Shown piece by piece: positions 47,293 through 55,436 of a stretch of DNA of 64,000 nt. Source of the stretch: CAVVZJ01 sp963752755 (lineage in GTDB: Bacteria > Planctomycetota > Planctomycetia > Isosphaerales > Isosphaeraceae); contig CAVVZJ010000002.1 of assembly GCA_963752755.1 (NCBI GenBank), forward strand, positions 1-64,000, read 5' to 3'. The notes beneath the pieces were generated by a model. It made no database searches. It was not told the DNA's origin and saw only the letters and a program-made list of their open reading frames with translations. The number at the start of each line of letters is the position of its first letter. The stretch's first letter is position 1. The translations under genes and the position numbers were made by a program.

Positions 47293-48373
47293 ATGCGGAT
47301 TGCCGTCTTCAGCCCGAACCTGATCGGCGACACCGTGATGGCCACCCCGGCCTTCCGGGCCTTGCGTCACGGCTTCCCCGACGCTCAAATTCAACGTCGT
47401 CATCAAGCCGAACGTCGCCCCCACGCTCGACGGCGCCCCCTGGTTCGACGGACCGCATCCTCCTCGACGCCCGTTCGAAGGACGCCCGCTACCGCTCCTG
47501 GCCGGTCATCCGGCAGCTTCGCGCCGGGCGGTTTGACCTGGCCATCCTCTTCCCCAACTCGATCCGTTCCGCCCTGATCGCCCGGCTCGGCGGCGCCCGT
47601 CGTCGGATCGGCTACGACCTCGGCGGTCGCCGCCTGCTTCTCTGAGCGAACGTCTGCTCCCCCCGCGCGACGCCTCCGGGCGCCGCGTGCCGTCACCGGC
47701 CGTCGATTCTTACCTGGCGATCGTCCGTCGCCTCGGCTGCCCCGTCGATTCGGTGCGACTGGAGTTGTTTACGACCGACGACGACGAGCGATCCGCCGAC
47801 GCCGCCTGGTCCCACCTCGGCCTGCCGACCGGCGGTCCGGTCGTCTGCCTGAACACCGGCGGCGCGTTCGGTCCGGCGAAGGCGTGGCCGTCGGAGTCGT
47901 TCGCCACCCTGGCCCGACGTCTGACCGACGAGGTCGGAGCCTCGGTCCTCGTCGTCTGTGGCCCAGGCGAGCGCCAGGCGGCGCGGGCGATCGTCTCCCG
48001 GGCCGATCGGCCGGGCGTCGTGAGCCTGGCCGACGAACCCCCGAGCCTCGGCTTGACCCGGGCGTGCGTCCGACGGTCGGCCCTGCATGGTGACGACCGA
48101 CTCCGGACCCCGCCACTTCGCCGCGGCCTTCGGCGTCCCGGTCGTGACCCTCTTCGGCCCGACCCACATCGCCTGGACCCGCACCTATCACCCCCGCCGA
48201 TCCACCTGCAACAGAAGGTCGACTGCGGCCCCTGCCAGCGGCCCGTCTGCCCCCTCGGACACCACCGCTGCATGACCGAACTCCACCCCGACGCCGTCTT
48301 CTCGGCGGCCGTCCGCCTGCTCGGCCGCGGTGTAACCATCGCCGGGATGCCCCCGGCCGTTGCCGGACTCTGA
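47293..48373 (+). pseudogene. Heptosyltransferase (glycosyltransferase family 9), frameshifted
   Basis: ATG 47293 begins MRIAVFSPNLIGDTVMATPA, the family 9 amino signature. Successive frames carry VVIKPNVAPTLDGAPWFD, RILLDARSKDARYRSWPV, FDLAILFPNSIRSALIAR with GARRRIGYDLGGRRLL, then WSHLGLPTGGPVVCLNTGGA, KAWPSESFATLARRLTDEVG, and finally MVTTDSGPRHFAAAFGVPVV with LFGPTHIAWTRTYHP. The end has CGPCQRPVCPLGHHRCM, the usual Cys-rich tail. About five frame changes are needed. It adds a heptose or related sugar to the LPS core. It starts 33 bases after lpxK, so the two form an operon. Confidence 0.82.
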
Positions 48374-48449
48374 TTGGTTCGCCGGAATGCCACGCTCCGT
48401 CTCACCACTAATCGAACCTGCGCCGCCTTCGTCGGTTCGAATCTTGTGC

Positions 48450-48455
48450 TATAAT
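48450..48455 (+). promoter_or_regulatory. Possible sigma-70 -10 box with long leader
   Basis: TATAAT (48450-48455) is a perfect -10; a weak -35 such as CTTCGT or TTCGTC lies about 17 bases upstream. The leader to the next start (48719) would be about 255 nt and contains a GGACGCG/CGCGTCC hairpin near 48508-48530. Not proven. Confidence 0.4.
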
Positions 48456-48718
48456 TAACCCTGGCTCCCTCATGATCCCGTGGGACCCCGAACCCCGCAA
48501 TCCGGACGCAAGGACGCGACGCCACAGCGCGTCCCCAGTGCCCGAACGAACTTCAAAATGGGCAAGATTCCCCTGTTAATTCGTTGCTATTTCAGGACTA
48601 GCGTTCACGGACCTGGCGCCAATGGTAGCGTCCTCCCGTGCCCCCTCGCCGTGACAGAGGCGTCCCGGACACGTCGTCGTCGCGTCTTCGGAGCGTTCCT
48701 GGATTGTCCGGATGGTCA

Positions 48719-48937
48719 ATGAGCGGCAAAACAAAGCGGCTCCCGCCTGGCCTCCTGGGTCGCCTCGAACGGGGTTACGAGGCTGCATACCGGGTCCGGA
48801 CGAGCTTGCCGTCGCTGGCAATCTTCCGACGAGCGATTCTCGGGGCCATCGTGTTGATCGGCCTGGCGGTCGCTGCGCAGGCGGTCGCCGACCTGAATCG
48901 CTGGACCGACCTGTTGCGGGTCGCGAGGAGAAGCTGA
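48719..48937 (+). CDS. Small single-pass membrane protein
   Basis: A protein of 72 residues from ATG 48719 (MSGKTKRLPPGLLGRLERGY). One hydrophobic helix, FRRAILGAIVLIGLAVAAQAV, lies towards the carboxyl end; the amino half is basic and cytoplasmic. The stop lies two bases before the ATG of the epimerase gene, which points to translational coupling. No family recognised. Confidence 0.55.
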   Translation: MSGKTKRLPPGLLGRLERGYEAAYRVRTSLPSLAIFRRAILGAIVLIGLAVAAQAVADLNRWTDLLRVARRS

Positions 48938-48939
48938 CG

Positions 48940-49877
48940 ATGCCCACCTGGCTCGTGACGGGCGGCTCCGGCTTCCTCGGCCGGCACCTGCTGGCGACCC
49001 TGGCCGACTCGTTGCCACTGACCGACCGCGTCGTCGCCCTGGGCCGCCGACTCCCGGCGGGCTGGCCGATCGACGCCTTCCGTCGAGTGGACCTGCTCGA
49101 CACCCCGGCCCTGACCGCCGCCCTCGACGCGGTCCGACCCGCGTTCCTTCTCCACGCCGCCGGCGCCACTCCGCCCACCACGTCCGCCGCAACTTTACCA
49201 GATCAACACGGGAGTGACGCACCAGATCCTCGAAGCGGCCCGGTCGCTCGGCCAGCCGATGCGGCTGGTCCTCGTCGGCTCGGCCGCTGAGCTGGGTCCG
49301 GTGCCTGCCGACCGGCTCCCGATCGGGGAGGATGTTCCCTGCCGGCCGGCCGACGCCTACGGCCTGAGCAAGTGGGCCGCGACCCGGATCGGGCTCACCG
49401 CCTCGCCGCCGCTCGAAGTCGTCGTCGCCCGCCTCTTCAACCCGATTGGTCCCGCGCCTGCCCGCCTCGCAAGCATTCGGCCGCTTCGCAGCCCGCCTGG
49501 CCGGTTCGGGAGCCGACCCGCTCCGGCTCGACGTCGCCGGCCTGGAGGGCCGCCGCGACTTCGTCGATATTCGTGACGCCGCCGCCGCGATCGTCGCCGT
49601 GGCCCGTTCCGGGCGGCCGGGCCAGGTCTATCACGTCGGCTCGGGCCGCTCGCGAACCATCGGCGAAGGGCTCGACCTCCTGATCCGCCTGAGCGGCCGA
49701 TCGGTCCAGGTCATCCCGGCCGGAACCGGTCGCGGACCCGCCGACTCGCGGGCCGATATTCGCCGGATCGTCGAGCAGACCGGCTGGTCGCCCCGGATCG
49801 ACTTCGAGCAAAGCCTGTTCGACCTCTGGGCCGAGGTTTCCAACCGGACCGATCCTGCGACGCTCCGCGTCGCCTGA
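48940..49877 (+). pseudogene. NAD-dependent epimerase/dehydratase (SDR), frameshifted
   Basis: ATG 48940 follows GAGGAGAAG. The Rossmann fingerprint TGGSGFLGRHLL is at residue 7, then FLLHAAGATPP. A change near 49195 leads to QINTGVTHQILEAARSLGQ, LVLVGSAAELGPV and ADAYGLSKWAATRI, the YxxxK catalytic pair, and VVARLFNPIGP. A second change near 49455 gives GLEGRRDFVDIRDAAAAIV and GQVYHVGSGRSRTIGEGLDL to the stop at 49877. The pattern is that of extended SDRs which interconvert sugar nucleotides (GDP-mannose dehydratase/reductase-like). Substrate not determined. It probably belongs to the preceding envelope-sugar gene set. Confidence 0.82.
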
Positions 49878-49915
49878 CTTGACCCCGATTCGCGACTCGT
49901 GGGAAATTGGTCCGC

Positions 49916-50389
49916 ATGAGCCAGCCCGCTGCCACGAAACAACCCAGACATCGCCGGGAAGCCCTGCGGATCCCGGGTGCGATCTACGAGGCCATGGTCG
50001 CGCATTGCCAGCGTGAGGCGCCGTTGGAGGCGTGTGGAATTCTCTGCGGATCGGCGCCGGAGGTCCGCTCGATCTTCCCCCTAAGGAACATGCTCGCAAG
50101 CGAGCGTCGGTTCTCCGCCGACCCGAAGGACCTGATCGAGGCCGACCGCCTCATGCGCGAACGCGGCGAGGTGATCGTGGCCATCTTCCACTCCCACCCG
50201 CGATGGAAGCCCGTCCCGAGCAAGACTGACCTGGAGCTGAACTTCCACGGCACGACGCCCCAGGTCATCGTCTCGCTGCTCGAAGCCGAGCCTCAGGTGC
50301 GCGTCTGGCGATTGCACCCGAAGTCGTACCGCTCGCTCCTCTGGCGGATCGTCGGACCGGACGTTGAACCGGCCGCAAAGGCCGACTAA
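49916..50389 (+). CDS. JAMM/MPN metalloprotease domain protein
   Basis: A protein of 157 residues from ATG 49916. The complete JAMM zinc motif is present: Glu38 in LEACGIL, His92 and His94 in FHSHPRWKP, Ser102 and Asp105 in PSKTDLEL. Bacterial relatives include proteases that remove a carboxyl-terminal tag from ThiS/MoaD-like sulfur carriers or cysteine from CysO-type proteins, but no carrier gene is adjacent. It lies 78 bp upstream of ndk on the same strand. Confidence 0.88.
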   Translation: MSQPAATKQPRHRREALRIPGAIYEAMVAHCQREAPLEACGILCGSAPEVRSIFPLRNMLASERRFSADPKDLIEADRLMRERGEVIVAIFHSHPRWKPVPSKTDLELNFHGTTPQVIVSLLEAEPQVRVWRLHPKSYRSLLWRIVGPDVEPAAKAD

Positions 50390-50467
50390 ACTTGGACTTC
50401 CCCGGGATCAGGCCCGTCCCGGACGGGCCACGTGGCCCCTCTCCCCCACCCGTTGACGGATCGAATC

Positions 50468-50920
50468 ATGCAGCGCACGCTCATCATCTTCAAGCCCGAC
50501 TGCGTCCAGCGCCGGCTGGTCGGTCAGATCCTCCAGCGCTTCGAGGCCAAGGGGCTGCGCATCGACGCCCTGAAGCTGCTCCGGGTCAATCGCGGCCTGG
50601 CCGAGAAGCACTACGCCGAGCACAAGGACCGTCCCTTCTTCGAGGGCTTGATCCAGTTCATCACCGGCGGTCCGGTGGTCGTCGGCGTGCTCTCCGGGCC
50701 CGACGCCGTGCCCGTCGTCCGCAAGATGATGGGCAAGACCGACGGCGCCGAGGCCGATCCCGGCACGATCCGCGGCGATTTCGCCATCAGCAAGCAGAAC
50801 AACCTTGTCCACGGCAGCGACAGCCCCGAATCCGCCCAGCGCGAGATCGCCCTCTGGTTCTCGACGGAAGAACTGGCGGAATACCCGCTCGCCGGCCAGG
50901 AGTGGGTCTCCGGTTCCTGA
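50468..50920 (+). CDS. ndk: Nucleoside diphosphate kinase
   Basis: An intact protein of 150 residues from ATG 50468; the reading frame begins further upstream at 50432 but the family starts at MQRTLIIFKPDCVQRRLVG. The active-site histidine is His115 in NNLVHGSDSPESAQREI, and GDFAISKQ precedes it as usual. It transfers phosphate from ATP to nucleoside diphosphates through a phosphohistidine. About 10 residues longer than the E. coli enzyme. A palindromic MITE follows at 50953. Confidence 0.96.
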   Translation: MQRTLIIFKPDCVQRRLVGQILQRFEAKGLRIDALKLLRVNRGLAEKHYAEHKDRPFFEGLIQFITGGPVVVGVLSGPDAVPVVRKMMGKTDGAEADPGTIRGDFAISKQNNLVHGSDSPESAQREIALWFSTEELAEYPLAGQEWVSGS

Positions 50921-50952
50921 AATCTTCTGTCCTTTGTCATCGACCATCATTC

Positions 50953-51110
50953 TAGGAGTTACGCAGTTGGCTCCTTCGCCCGAGCCTTGGACGGAGTTGG
51001 AAGGAGTAGGCCCGACTTCAGTCGGGCCGGAACTCCAAGAAGTCTAAGAATTTCTGTCCCGACTGAAGTCGGGCCTACTCCTCCTGCCGCCGCCAACTGC
51101 GTAACTCCTA
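50953..51110. mobile_element. 158-bp palindromic MITE with 5-bp target duplication
   Basis: Perfect 19-bp terminal inverted repeats (TAGGAGTTACGCAGTTGGC at 50953-50971 and its complement at 51092-51110) with CATTC on both sides (50948-50952, 51111-51115). Inside are two further arms (AGTAGGCCCGACTTCAGTCG and the complement near 51060), so the whole unit can fold into a long hairpin. It carries no gene and lies between ndk and the next small gene. Confidence 0.85.
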
Positions 51111-51132
51111 CATTCCTCGACCATCCTTCTCC

Positions 51133-51438
51133 ATGCCCGAACACCCTCGCAAGCCCCGACCCAACCCGTTTTACGTGCTCCTGATGCTGGTGAGCACGTC
51201 GTTCGTCGTCACGGCCCTGGCGTACTACATCGGGCCGGAGGTCGTCCGGCAGGCGGCCGAGCAGGCGAAACCGGGCGAGAAGCCGAGACTGCCGGCCCTC
51301 GTCTTCTGGCTCGATCGCCGGGCGCCAACGTGGCTCGCCGTCGAGTTCGTCGCCATGCTCGTGTTCGGTCTGCTCGCGATGGCCACCGACCACTGGTTCG
51401 CACCGTCGAAGACCACGCGGGCGTCGCAGGCCCGCTGA
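51133..51438 (+). CDS. Small membrane protein with two helices
   Basis: A protein of 101 residues from ATG 51133. It has two hydrophobic helices, YVLLMLVSTSFVVTALAYYI near the start and WLAVEFVAMLVFGLLAMAT towards the end, with a charged loop between (VRQAAEQAKPGEKPR). No known family. It precedes ligA by 53 bp and may share its promoter. Confidence 0.6.
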   Translation: MPEHPRKPRPNPFYVLLMLVSTSFVVTALAYYIGPEVVRQAAEQAKPGEKPRLPALVFWLDRRAPTWLAVEFVAMLVFGLLAMATDHWFAPSKTTRASQAR

Positions 51439-51491
51439 ACGAGATCGGACCCCGTACCGAGGCGCCGACCACGAAGCGAGGGTGACGGACG

Positions 51492-53576
51492 ATGGCGAAG
51501 CAGGACGTCCAGCGCGAGGCCGCGCGGCTCCGGGCCGAGATCGATCGGCATAACCGCCTCTACTATGTCGAGGCGGCCCCCGTCCTGAGCGACAAGGAGT
51601 TCGACCTCCTTCTCAAGAAGCTCGAAGCGATCGAGGCCGCGCATCCCGAGCTGATCACGCCCGACAGCCCCACCCAGCGCGTCGGCGGCCAGCCGCTCGA
51701 AGGGTTTCGCACCGTCGAGCACGCCGTCCCGATGCTCTCGATCGATAACACGTACAACTTCGACGAGGTCCGCGAGTGGGACGCCCGCGTCCATCGCGGC
51801 CTGACCGAGGGGGAGAAGGTCCGCTACGTCGTCGAGCTGAAGGTGGACGGCGTCGCCGTCTCCCTCCGCTACGAAAAAGGCCACCTCGTCCTCGGCTCGA
51901 CCCGCGGCGACGGCTACCGTGGCGACGACATCACCCAGAACCTCCGCACCGTCCGCGGCATCCCCCTCAAACTCGCCGACGACCCGCCCGACCTGCTCGA
52001 AGTCCGCGGCGAGGTCTTCATGACCAACACGGAACTGGTCCGCCTCAACGACCTCCGCCGCGACGCCAACGAAGCCCCCTTCGCCAACCCCCGCAACGCC
52101 ACCGCCGGCTCCCTCAAGCAGCTCGACCCCCGGATCTGCGGTCGGCGTCGCCTGCGATTCGTCGCCCACGGGCTCGGCCTTTCGGACGGTCTCAAGCGAG
52201 ATTGTTACAGTGAGATCCTCGACGATCTGAGAATCTGGGGCATCCCGACCACCCCCGGCATCGCCGTCTATGACACGATCGATCAGGTCATCGACCACGC
52301 CCGCAACTGGGCCGACCGCCGCAACACGCTCGACTTCCAAACCGACGGCCTGGTCATCAAGGTCGATGACCTCCGTCAACGCGAGCGCCTCGGCGCCCGG
52401 AGCAAGAGCCCGCGCTGGGTCGTCGCCTACAAGTACGAGGCCGAGCAGGCCGTCACGCGGATCGAGGGGATCACGGTCCAGGTCGGCAAGACCGGCAAGC
52501 TGACGCCCGTCGCCGAGTTGACCCCCGTGCAGCTCGCCGGCACGACCGTCAAGCGCGCCAGCCTCCACAACGCCGACGAGATCGCCCGCAAGGACGTCCG
52601 GATCGGCGACACCGTCGTCATCCAGAAGGCCGGCGAGATCATCCCCCAGGTCGTCCGCGTCGAGACCGACGCCCGGACCGGCGACGAGATCCCCTACACC
52701 TTCCCGACCCACTGCCCGACCTGCGGCGCCCCCGCCGAGCGTCAGGAGGGCGAGGTCGATTTCCGCTGCACGAACACCCCCTCCGGCTGCCCCGCCCAGC
52801 TCAAGGAGTGGGTCCGCTACTTCGCCGGCCGCGACGCCATGGACATCGACGGCCTCGGCGAGAAGCTCATCGACCAGCTCGTCGATCTGGGGCACCTCCG
52901 CACGCTCGCCGACCTCTACCGCCTCGACGAGGACACCCTCGCCAAGCTCGACCGCATGGGCAAGAAGTCGGCGAAGAACCTGGTCCAGGCGTTGGAGGCA
53001 ACCCGATCGCGATCGCTCGACCGGTTCCTCACCGGCCTCGCGATCCGCCACGTCGGCACCCGCGTCGCCGAGATCCTCGCCGAGCGGTTCCACACCCTGG
53101 ACGCCGTCCGCTCCGCCACGCTCGACGACCTGGCCTCCGTCCCGGGCCTCGGCCCGGTTGTGGCCGGCAGCGTCCACGACTTCTTCCAGAACCCCGAACA
53201 CCAGCGCCAGATCGACGACCTCCTCGCCGTCGGCGTCCAGCCTCCCCCGATGGCCGCCCCCGACCCGACCGCCCGCGCCTCCTTGCCGCTCGCGGCACAG
53301 ACGTTCGTCATCACCGGCACGCTCCCGAACCGCAGCCGCCCCGAGGCCGAAGCCCTCATCAAGCGGGCCGGCGGGAAGGTGACTGGCTCCGTCTCCAAGT
53401 CGACGACCTACCTCGTCGCCGGCGCCGACCCGGCGAGCAAACTGGACAAGGCCCGACAGCTCAACATCCCCATCATCGACGAGGATCGCCTCGAACGGCT
53501 GGCCCGCGGTGAGCCGGATGGAGCCGGCGTGATGCCCTGTTCGTCCCCCCCACCCAGGCGATACAATCATCGGTAG
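51492..53576 (+). CDS. ligA: NAD-dependent DNA ligase
   Basis: An intact protein of 694 residues. The adenylation lysine is Lys117 in ELKVDGVAVSLRYEKG; upstream is the NAD-binding Ia domain with YYVEAAPVLSDKEFD. The four-Cys zinc finger is CPTCGAP...CTNTPSGC; helix-hairpin-helix repeats (LDDLASVPGLGPVVAGSVHD) and a terminal BRCT domain (TFVITGTLPNRSRPEAEAL) follow. It seals nicks at replication and repair using NAD+ as the AMP donor. The ATG at 51492 has GAGGG before it. Shadow frames on the other strand reach 800 codons because of GC bias and are not genes. Confidence 0.97.
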   Translation: MAKQDVQREAARLRAEIDRHNRLYYVEAAPVLSDKEFDLLLKKLEAIEAAHPELITPDSPTQRVGGQPLEGFRTVEHAVPMLSIDNTYNFDEVREWDARVHRGLTEGEKVRYVVELKVDGVAVSLRYEKGHLVLGSTRGDGYRGDDITQNLRTVRGIPLKLADDPPDLLEVRGEVFMTNTELVRLNDLRRDANEAPFANPRNATAGSLKQLDPRICGRRRLRFVAHGLGLSDGLKRDCYSEILDDLRIWGIPTTPGIAVYDTIDQVIDHARNWADRRNTLDFQTDGLVIKVDDLRQRERLGARSKSPRWVVAYKYEAEQAVTRIEGITVQVGKTGKLTPVAELTPVQLAGTTVKRASLHNADEIARKDVRIGDTVVIQKAGEIIPQVVRVETDARTGDEIPYTFPTHCPTCGAPAERQEGEVDFRCTNTPSGCPAQLKEWVRYFAGRDAMDIDGLGEKLIDQLVDLGHLRTLADLYRLDEDTLAKLDRMGKKSAKNLVQALEATRSRSLDRFLTGLAIRHVGTRVAEILAERFHTLDAVRSATLDDLASVPGLGPVVAGSVHDFFQNPEHQRQIDDLLAVGVQPPPMAAPDPTARASLPLAAQTFVITGTLPNRSRPEAEALIKRAGGKVTGSVSKSTTYLVAGADPASKLDKARQLNIPIIDEDRLERLARGEPDGAGVMPCSSPPPRRYNHR

Positions 53577-53608
53577 TGCCGTTCGACCCGCCTCGGAGGA
53601 CCGTCGCC

Positions 53609-54152
53609 TTGGACAACCGCCCGTCGTCCGCACCGTTCCCCTTGAAGAACCCGCCCCTGGCCGCGTTCCTGGCCTGGCTGATCCCCGGCCTCGGACACAT
53701 CTACCAGGGACGTCGGGGCAAGGGCTTGCTGTACATGGTCTGCATCCTCGGGTTGTTCTCGGTCGGCCTGGCCATGGGCGAGGGGAAGAACGTTTACTGG
53801 CGGTGGACCAGCCCGACGCAGGACTCGGAGCACTTCCGGTTCAGCTACGTCTGCCAGTTCTTCGTCGGCCTGCCCGCCCTGCCCGGGCCTGATCCAGGCC
53901 ACGCTCACGCATTACGAGATGAGCCCGATCCTCGGCGGCTTCCTCGCCGAGCCGCCCGAGGCCGATCTGAACGCCTTGCACGCCAAGGGCAAGCTCATCG
54001 AGGTCGGCTGGGTTTACACGGTGATCGCCGGCTTGCTCAACGTCCTGGCCATCTTCGACGCCCTCGAAGGCCCCGCCCTCGCCGATGAGGATGCCGAGGC
54101 CGCCTCGAAGGCCCGCACCGACCGACTCCAGCCGGAAGGAGGCGCGGCATGA
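53609..54152 (+). pseudogene. DUF6677-like membrane protein, one frame change
   Basis: TTG 53609 is chosen because CGGAGGA (53594-53600) lies eight bases before it; GTG 53576 has no ribosome site. The first part, FPLKNPPLAAFLAWLIPGLG followed by HIYQGRRGKGLLYMVCILGL, is the recognisable start of DUF6677-type planctomycete membrane proteins. After a change near 53885 the frame continues GLIQATLTHYEMSPILGGFL, VGWVYTVIAGLLNVLAIFDA, and ends at 54152. About 180 residues with four helices. The stop overlaps the next start (ATGA). Confidence 0.65.
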
Positions 54153-54322
54153 TCTACTGGTACGTCCTGCCGCTGGCGATCGTCATCAGCCTCGTCTATG
54201 CCGCCTCCCGCCACGAACCCTGGCCGCGCATCCTCTCCCACGCCACCCGGCTCTGCCTCACGATCCTCGTGATCCTCGTGGCCACGACGTTGATGCTTCT
54301 GGCGATCAACACGCAAGTCTGA
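54149..54322 (+). CDS. 57-residue membrane peptide
   Basis: ATG 54149 overlaps the stop of the preceding gene and has GGAAGGAGG just before it. It codes MIYWYVLPLAIVISLVYAAS, a charged loop (RHEPWPRILSHATR) and a second helix (LCLTILVILVATTLMLLAI). It is a typical translationally coupled small membrane protein and too short to be found by usual size limits. A hairpin follows at 54328. Confidence 0.7.
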   Translation: MIYWYVLPLAIVISLVYAASRHEPWPRILSHATRLCLTILVILVATTLMLLAINTQV

Positions 54323-54327
54323 TCCTT

Positions 54328-54356
54328 GTCGGGTGGGCTTCGCCCGCCCACCCGAC
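54328..54356. terminator. Bidirectional terminator between convergent genes
   Basis: GTCGGGTGGGC (54328-54338) pairs with GCCCACCCGAC (54346-54356). It is located between the end of the small membrane gene and the end of lptB. Confidence 0.75.
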
Positions 54357-54376
54357 AGGAACGCTCCAGGCGAGCG

Positions 54377-55291
54377 TCAGACTGCACCCGGCTGGTCATC
54401 GACCGGATCGATCACGACCTCGCCCGTCGCCGGGTTGTGGCGTCGCGGCGTGTCGAGGGGATGGGGCGGATGAGCACGGTGTCCGGCCTCGGATTCCCCC
54501 TCAGGAGGGACCGGCTCGTCGGAACCCGGCAGGCTGCGACGGCCCGCGTTCTGGAGCAGGCTGCCGACGTCGAACCGCTCGCCGATGTAGTAGCGGCGGA
54601 CGTCCGGGTTGTTCAACACCTCCATCCGGTCGCCGCTGGCGAAGACCCGACCCTCGCGGATGAGGTAGCAGCGATCCGTCACTTCCAGAGTCTCACGGAA
54701 CTGGTGGTCGGTCAGGAGGATGCCCAGACCGTGCTTCTCGGCAAGGTCTCGGATCGCATCCTGGATCTCCATCACCGTCTTCGGATCAATGCCGGCGAAC
54801 GGCTCGTCGAGCATGATCAGCTTCGGCTCGGTGACGAGGCTCCGCGCGATCTCCAACCGCCGACGCTCGCCGCCGGAGACCCGGTTCGCCTTCGTCTTGC
54901 GGATGTGAGCCAGGCCGAACTGCGAGAGCAACTCCTCCTGCCTGCGCCTGCGCTCCTTGCGGGAGAGCCCGGAGCGGGTCTGGAGGATGGCCATGAGGTT
55001 ATCCTCGACGGAGAGCATCCGGAAGACGCTCGAATCCTGCGCCAGATAGCCCATACCGCGACGGGCGCGCTGGTACATCGGCAGGCGGGTCACGTCGTCG
55101 CCGTCGAAGACGACCCGGCCACCGTCGGCGTCGATCAGGCCGATGGTCATACGGAAGCTCGTCGTCTTGCCCGCCCCGTTCGGCCCGAGCAGACCGACGA
55201 TCTCCCCCGCCTCCACCTCGAAATTCACCCCATTGACCACCGCCCGCTTGCCGTAGGTCTTCTGCAATTCGCGCACTTCGAGCAGGGGCAT
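54377..55291 (-). CDS. lptB: LPS export ABC transporter ATPase
   Basis: A protein of 304 residues; ATG 55291 follows AAGGAGGA by eight bases, better than the upstream in-frame ATG 55315. ABC motifs: Walker A GPNGAGKTTS (36-45), Q-loop YLAQDSSVFRMLSVEDNL, signature VSGGERRRLEIARSL, Walker B KLIMLDEPFAGIDP and the switch His in LLTDHQFRETL. The FRMLSVEDNL and DEPFAGIDP patterns are those of LptB, which powers LPS transport with LptFG. The protein has about 60 extra residues at the carboxyl end rich in Pro and His. It is the last gene of the lepA-lepB-lepB-lptB strand, 145 bp from the neighbour. Confidence 0.87.
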   Translation of the reverse strand: MPLLEVRELQKTYGKRAVVNGVNFEVEAGEIVGLLGPNGAGKTTSFRMTIGLIDADGGRVVFDGDDVTRLPMYQRARRGMGYLAQDSSVFRMLSVEDNLMAILQTRSGLSRKERRRRQEELLSQFGLAHIRKTKANRVSGGERRRLEIARSLVTEPKLIMLDEPFAGIDPKTVMEIQDAIRDLAEKHGLGILLTDHQFRETLEVTDRCYLIREGRVFASGDRMEVLNNPDVRRYYIGERFDVGSLLQNAGRRSLPGSDEPVPPEGESEAGHRAHPPHPLDTPRRHNPATGEVVIDPVDDQPGAV

Positions 55292-55436
55292 GGGCCGCGT
55301 CCTCCTTGACTTCAACGGTCGGTCGTCCTTGGTCCTCGGTCATCAGTCAGGACAGATCCGATCGGCAAGGCGATGCCGGCCCGCCACGTTCCCTGGGCCA
55401 TCGGCCATCACGCGCCTCCCTGCCCATGACCAACCC

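Noticed and set aside
48478..48540. GEMM-like riboswitch suggested by GGACGCAAGGACGCGACGCC
   Set aside because: Only a short consensus piece matches; the paired elements of the GEMM fold are not found.
48480..48722. Possible 80-residue gene starting GTG 48480
   Set aside because: No ribosome site, basic low-information sequence, and it covers the hairpin leader; more likely untranslated.
51225..53633. Minus-strand frame of 802 codons
   Set aside because: It is the shadow of ligA; the sense strand has every ligase motif.
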